The notes under the pieces were generated by a model. The model made no database searches and was not told the DNA's origin. It saw only the letters and a program-made list of their open reading frames with translations. Below, piece after piece: positions 4,513-5,257 of a stretch of DNA of 5,257 nt. The position numbers were made by a program, and so were the translations under genes. Positions within the stretch are counted from its first letter, which is position 1; the number at the start of each line of letters is the position of its first letter. This DNA is from Thermoplasmata archaeon (GTDB lineage: Archaea > Thermoplasmatota > Thermoplasmata > Halarchaeoplasmatales > Halarchaeoplasmataceae), in NCBI GenBank assembly GCA_019594305.1, contig JAFDTZ010000135.1:1-5257 (forward strand), read 5' to 3'.

Positions 4513-5257
4513 ATGCAATTTAAAGAAGGAATAAATGGTTTAATCGGGAGTCCTATCCCAGGAACATCGATATTAGTGGAAAATCCACCTGGTAAGATAA
4601 TGGACAGACTCGTCCTTCAGTTTGTTTCTTCTCATCTAATGGAAGGCGGAACAGCCCTTGTGGTAGTATCAAAGATGCCCGCTGAAAAATACATTGAATA
4701 TTTAGAAAAATTCGATGTGGACATTCAGAGATGCATCTCTGAAAACAGACTCATGATTATCGATTGGTACACATATACAAGAGAAGTTATCATCGGTATA
4801 CAGGAAGAGGAAGGAATAATAAGGTCAAGCAGAGACATATTGAACTTGAGTATCAGTGTAAACAAGGCCTTAAGTAATATTAAATCAAGTGGTAAAAAAC
4901 TGGCGGTTGCCGATTTCCTTGACACGGCGATTGATACCTTTGGATGGGAAACCGCCCACGAGTACGTACGCAAGATAATGGATACATTTCGTAAAAACAA
5001 TATGTCCTCTCTTTTATTCGTCGGTGTAAATCTAGAAGAAGAGATAAACACTTCTCTTCAAAATGTCTCGGATGCTGTATTAAGATTGTATAAAGACAAT
5101 GGAACAGGAGAGATTTTCCTTGAATCCCTTGGCTTGGATTACGAAGATTCTGATAGTTATTATGTATGGGTTGAAGGAGGAGGCGTAAAATTCGTAAGGG
5201 CGGAAGACGCTTATTCCGAAGAGTTTGATAGAATTTTCAACGGCAGAACCAACGGCA
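4513..5257 (+). CDS. KaiC-like pseudo-ATPase lacking catalytic residues (3' end outside window)
   Basis: An open frame of 248 codons runs from ATG 4513 to the window edge without a stop. It has the KaiC layout: a start strand FKEGINGLIGSPIPGTSILVE, a P-loop position, then LVLQF and a strand ALVVVSK. A Walker B-like LAVAD (130-134) follows, then SSLLFVG (165-171), a SDAVLRL segment (186-192) matching SDSVINL of the neighbour, and a closing VWVEGGGVKFV. At the P-loop the sequence is NPPGKIMD (24-31). Aligned without gaps to GxPGxGKT, the lysine is methionine and the threonine aspartate. The paired glutamates after the next strand are replaced by K54-M55. ATP hydrolysis is therefore unlikely; nucleotide or protein binding may remain. 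The reading frame is long and undamaged, so this is a diverged paralogue, not a decayed gene. It lies 8 nt after the active KaiC-like gene and probably forms a partner or regulatory subunit of it (inference). After GGGVKF the chain continues (EDAYSEEFDRIF...) into an unseen C-terminal extension. Confidence 0.8.
   Translation, partial: MQFKEGINGLIGSPIPGTSILVENPPGKIMDRLVLQFVSSHLMEGGTALVVVSKMPAEKYIEYLEKFDVDIQRCISENRLMIIDWYTYTREVIIGIQEEEGIIRSSRDILNLSISVNKALSNIKSSGKKLAVADFLDTAIDTFGWETAHEYVRKIMDTFRKNNMSSLLFVGVNLEEEINTSLQNVSDAVLRLYKDNGTGEIFLESLGLDYEDSDSYYVWVEGGGVKFVRAEDAYSEEFDRIFNGRTNG

Noticed and set aside
4725..5051. Minus-strand open frame of 108 codons
   Set aside because: It lies opposite the KaiC-like pseudo-ATPase, whose + strand frame is longer, has a ribosome binding site and shows homology to the neighbour.
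4513..5257. Third operon gene as a decaying pseudogene of KaiC
   Set aside because: The frame is uninterrupted for 248 codons, has a good ribosome binding site, and preserves the structural strands; only catalytic positions are lost.
1..5257. tRNA, rRNA, CRISPR array, insertion sequence or riboswitch
   Set aside because: No cloverleaf-like sequence, regularly spaced short repeats, transposase frame or terminal inverted repeats were seen; the only non-coding gap is 161 nt.

Overview
This window looks archaeal, most likely a euryarchaeon of the Thermoplasmatota / Marine Benthic Group D type. The evidence is family-level. There is a large modular beta-sandwich surface protein with a duplicated 'GWN...GxWIH' C-terminal domain. 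Short co-directional genes include KaiC-like (RadA/RecA-superfamily) ATPases. A TTTATA-type TATA box precedes the second gene, the presumed terminator is T-rich without a hairpin, and AGA/AGG and ATA codons are common. The lineage is inferred; no rRNA or other marker gene is present.

Layout, all on the + strand. (1) Positions 1-3060 hold the 3' part of a very large secreted or surface protein. The frame is open from the first base, so the N-terminus, and presumably a signal peptide, lies upstream. Its modules, in order, are: end of a jelly-roll-like module (A), Kre9/KNH-like Ig-type module (K1), MAM/immune-inhibitor-A-like lectin module (M), FnIII-like module (F1), K2, a full A module, F2, and a C-terminal domain made of two related halves. 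(2) Positions 3061-3221 are a 161-nt intergenic region with a T-rich terminator, one good and one weaker TATA-like element, and AAACTT half-sites that could be an operator. (3) Positions 3222-5257 are a tightly packed operon of three genes. They encode a winged-helix (ArsR-like) regulator with a CxxC-containing C-terminal region, a single-domain KaiC-like ATPase starting at a GTG that overlaps the previous stop by one base, and a second KaiC-like protein that runs off the window. This last protein keeps the fold but has lost the Walker A lysine/threonine and the paired catalytic glutamates.

How the genes may work together: KaiC-like ATPases have been proposed as signal-transduction hubs in archaea. 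A DNA-binding protein, an active KaiC and a dead KaiC in one coupled operon look like a small signalling/regulatory cassette. In it the pseudo-ATPase could regulate or scaffold the active one, and the HTH protein could carry the output to DNA. This is the most interesting part of the window. The surface protein is probably a separate transcription unit. It differs sharply from the operon in base composition, arginine codon choice and lysine content, and nothing seen here links the two functionally.
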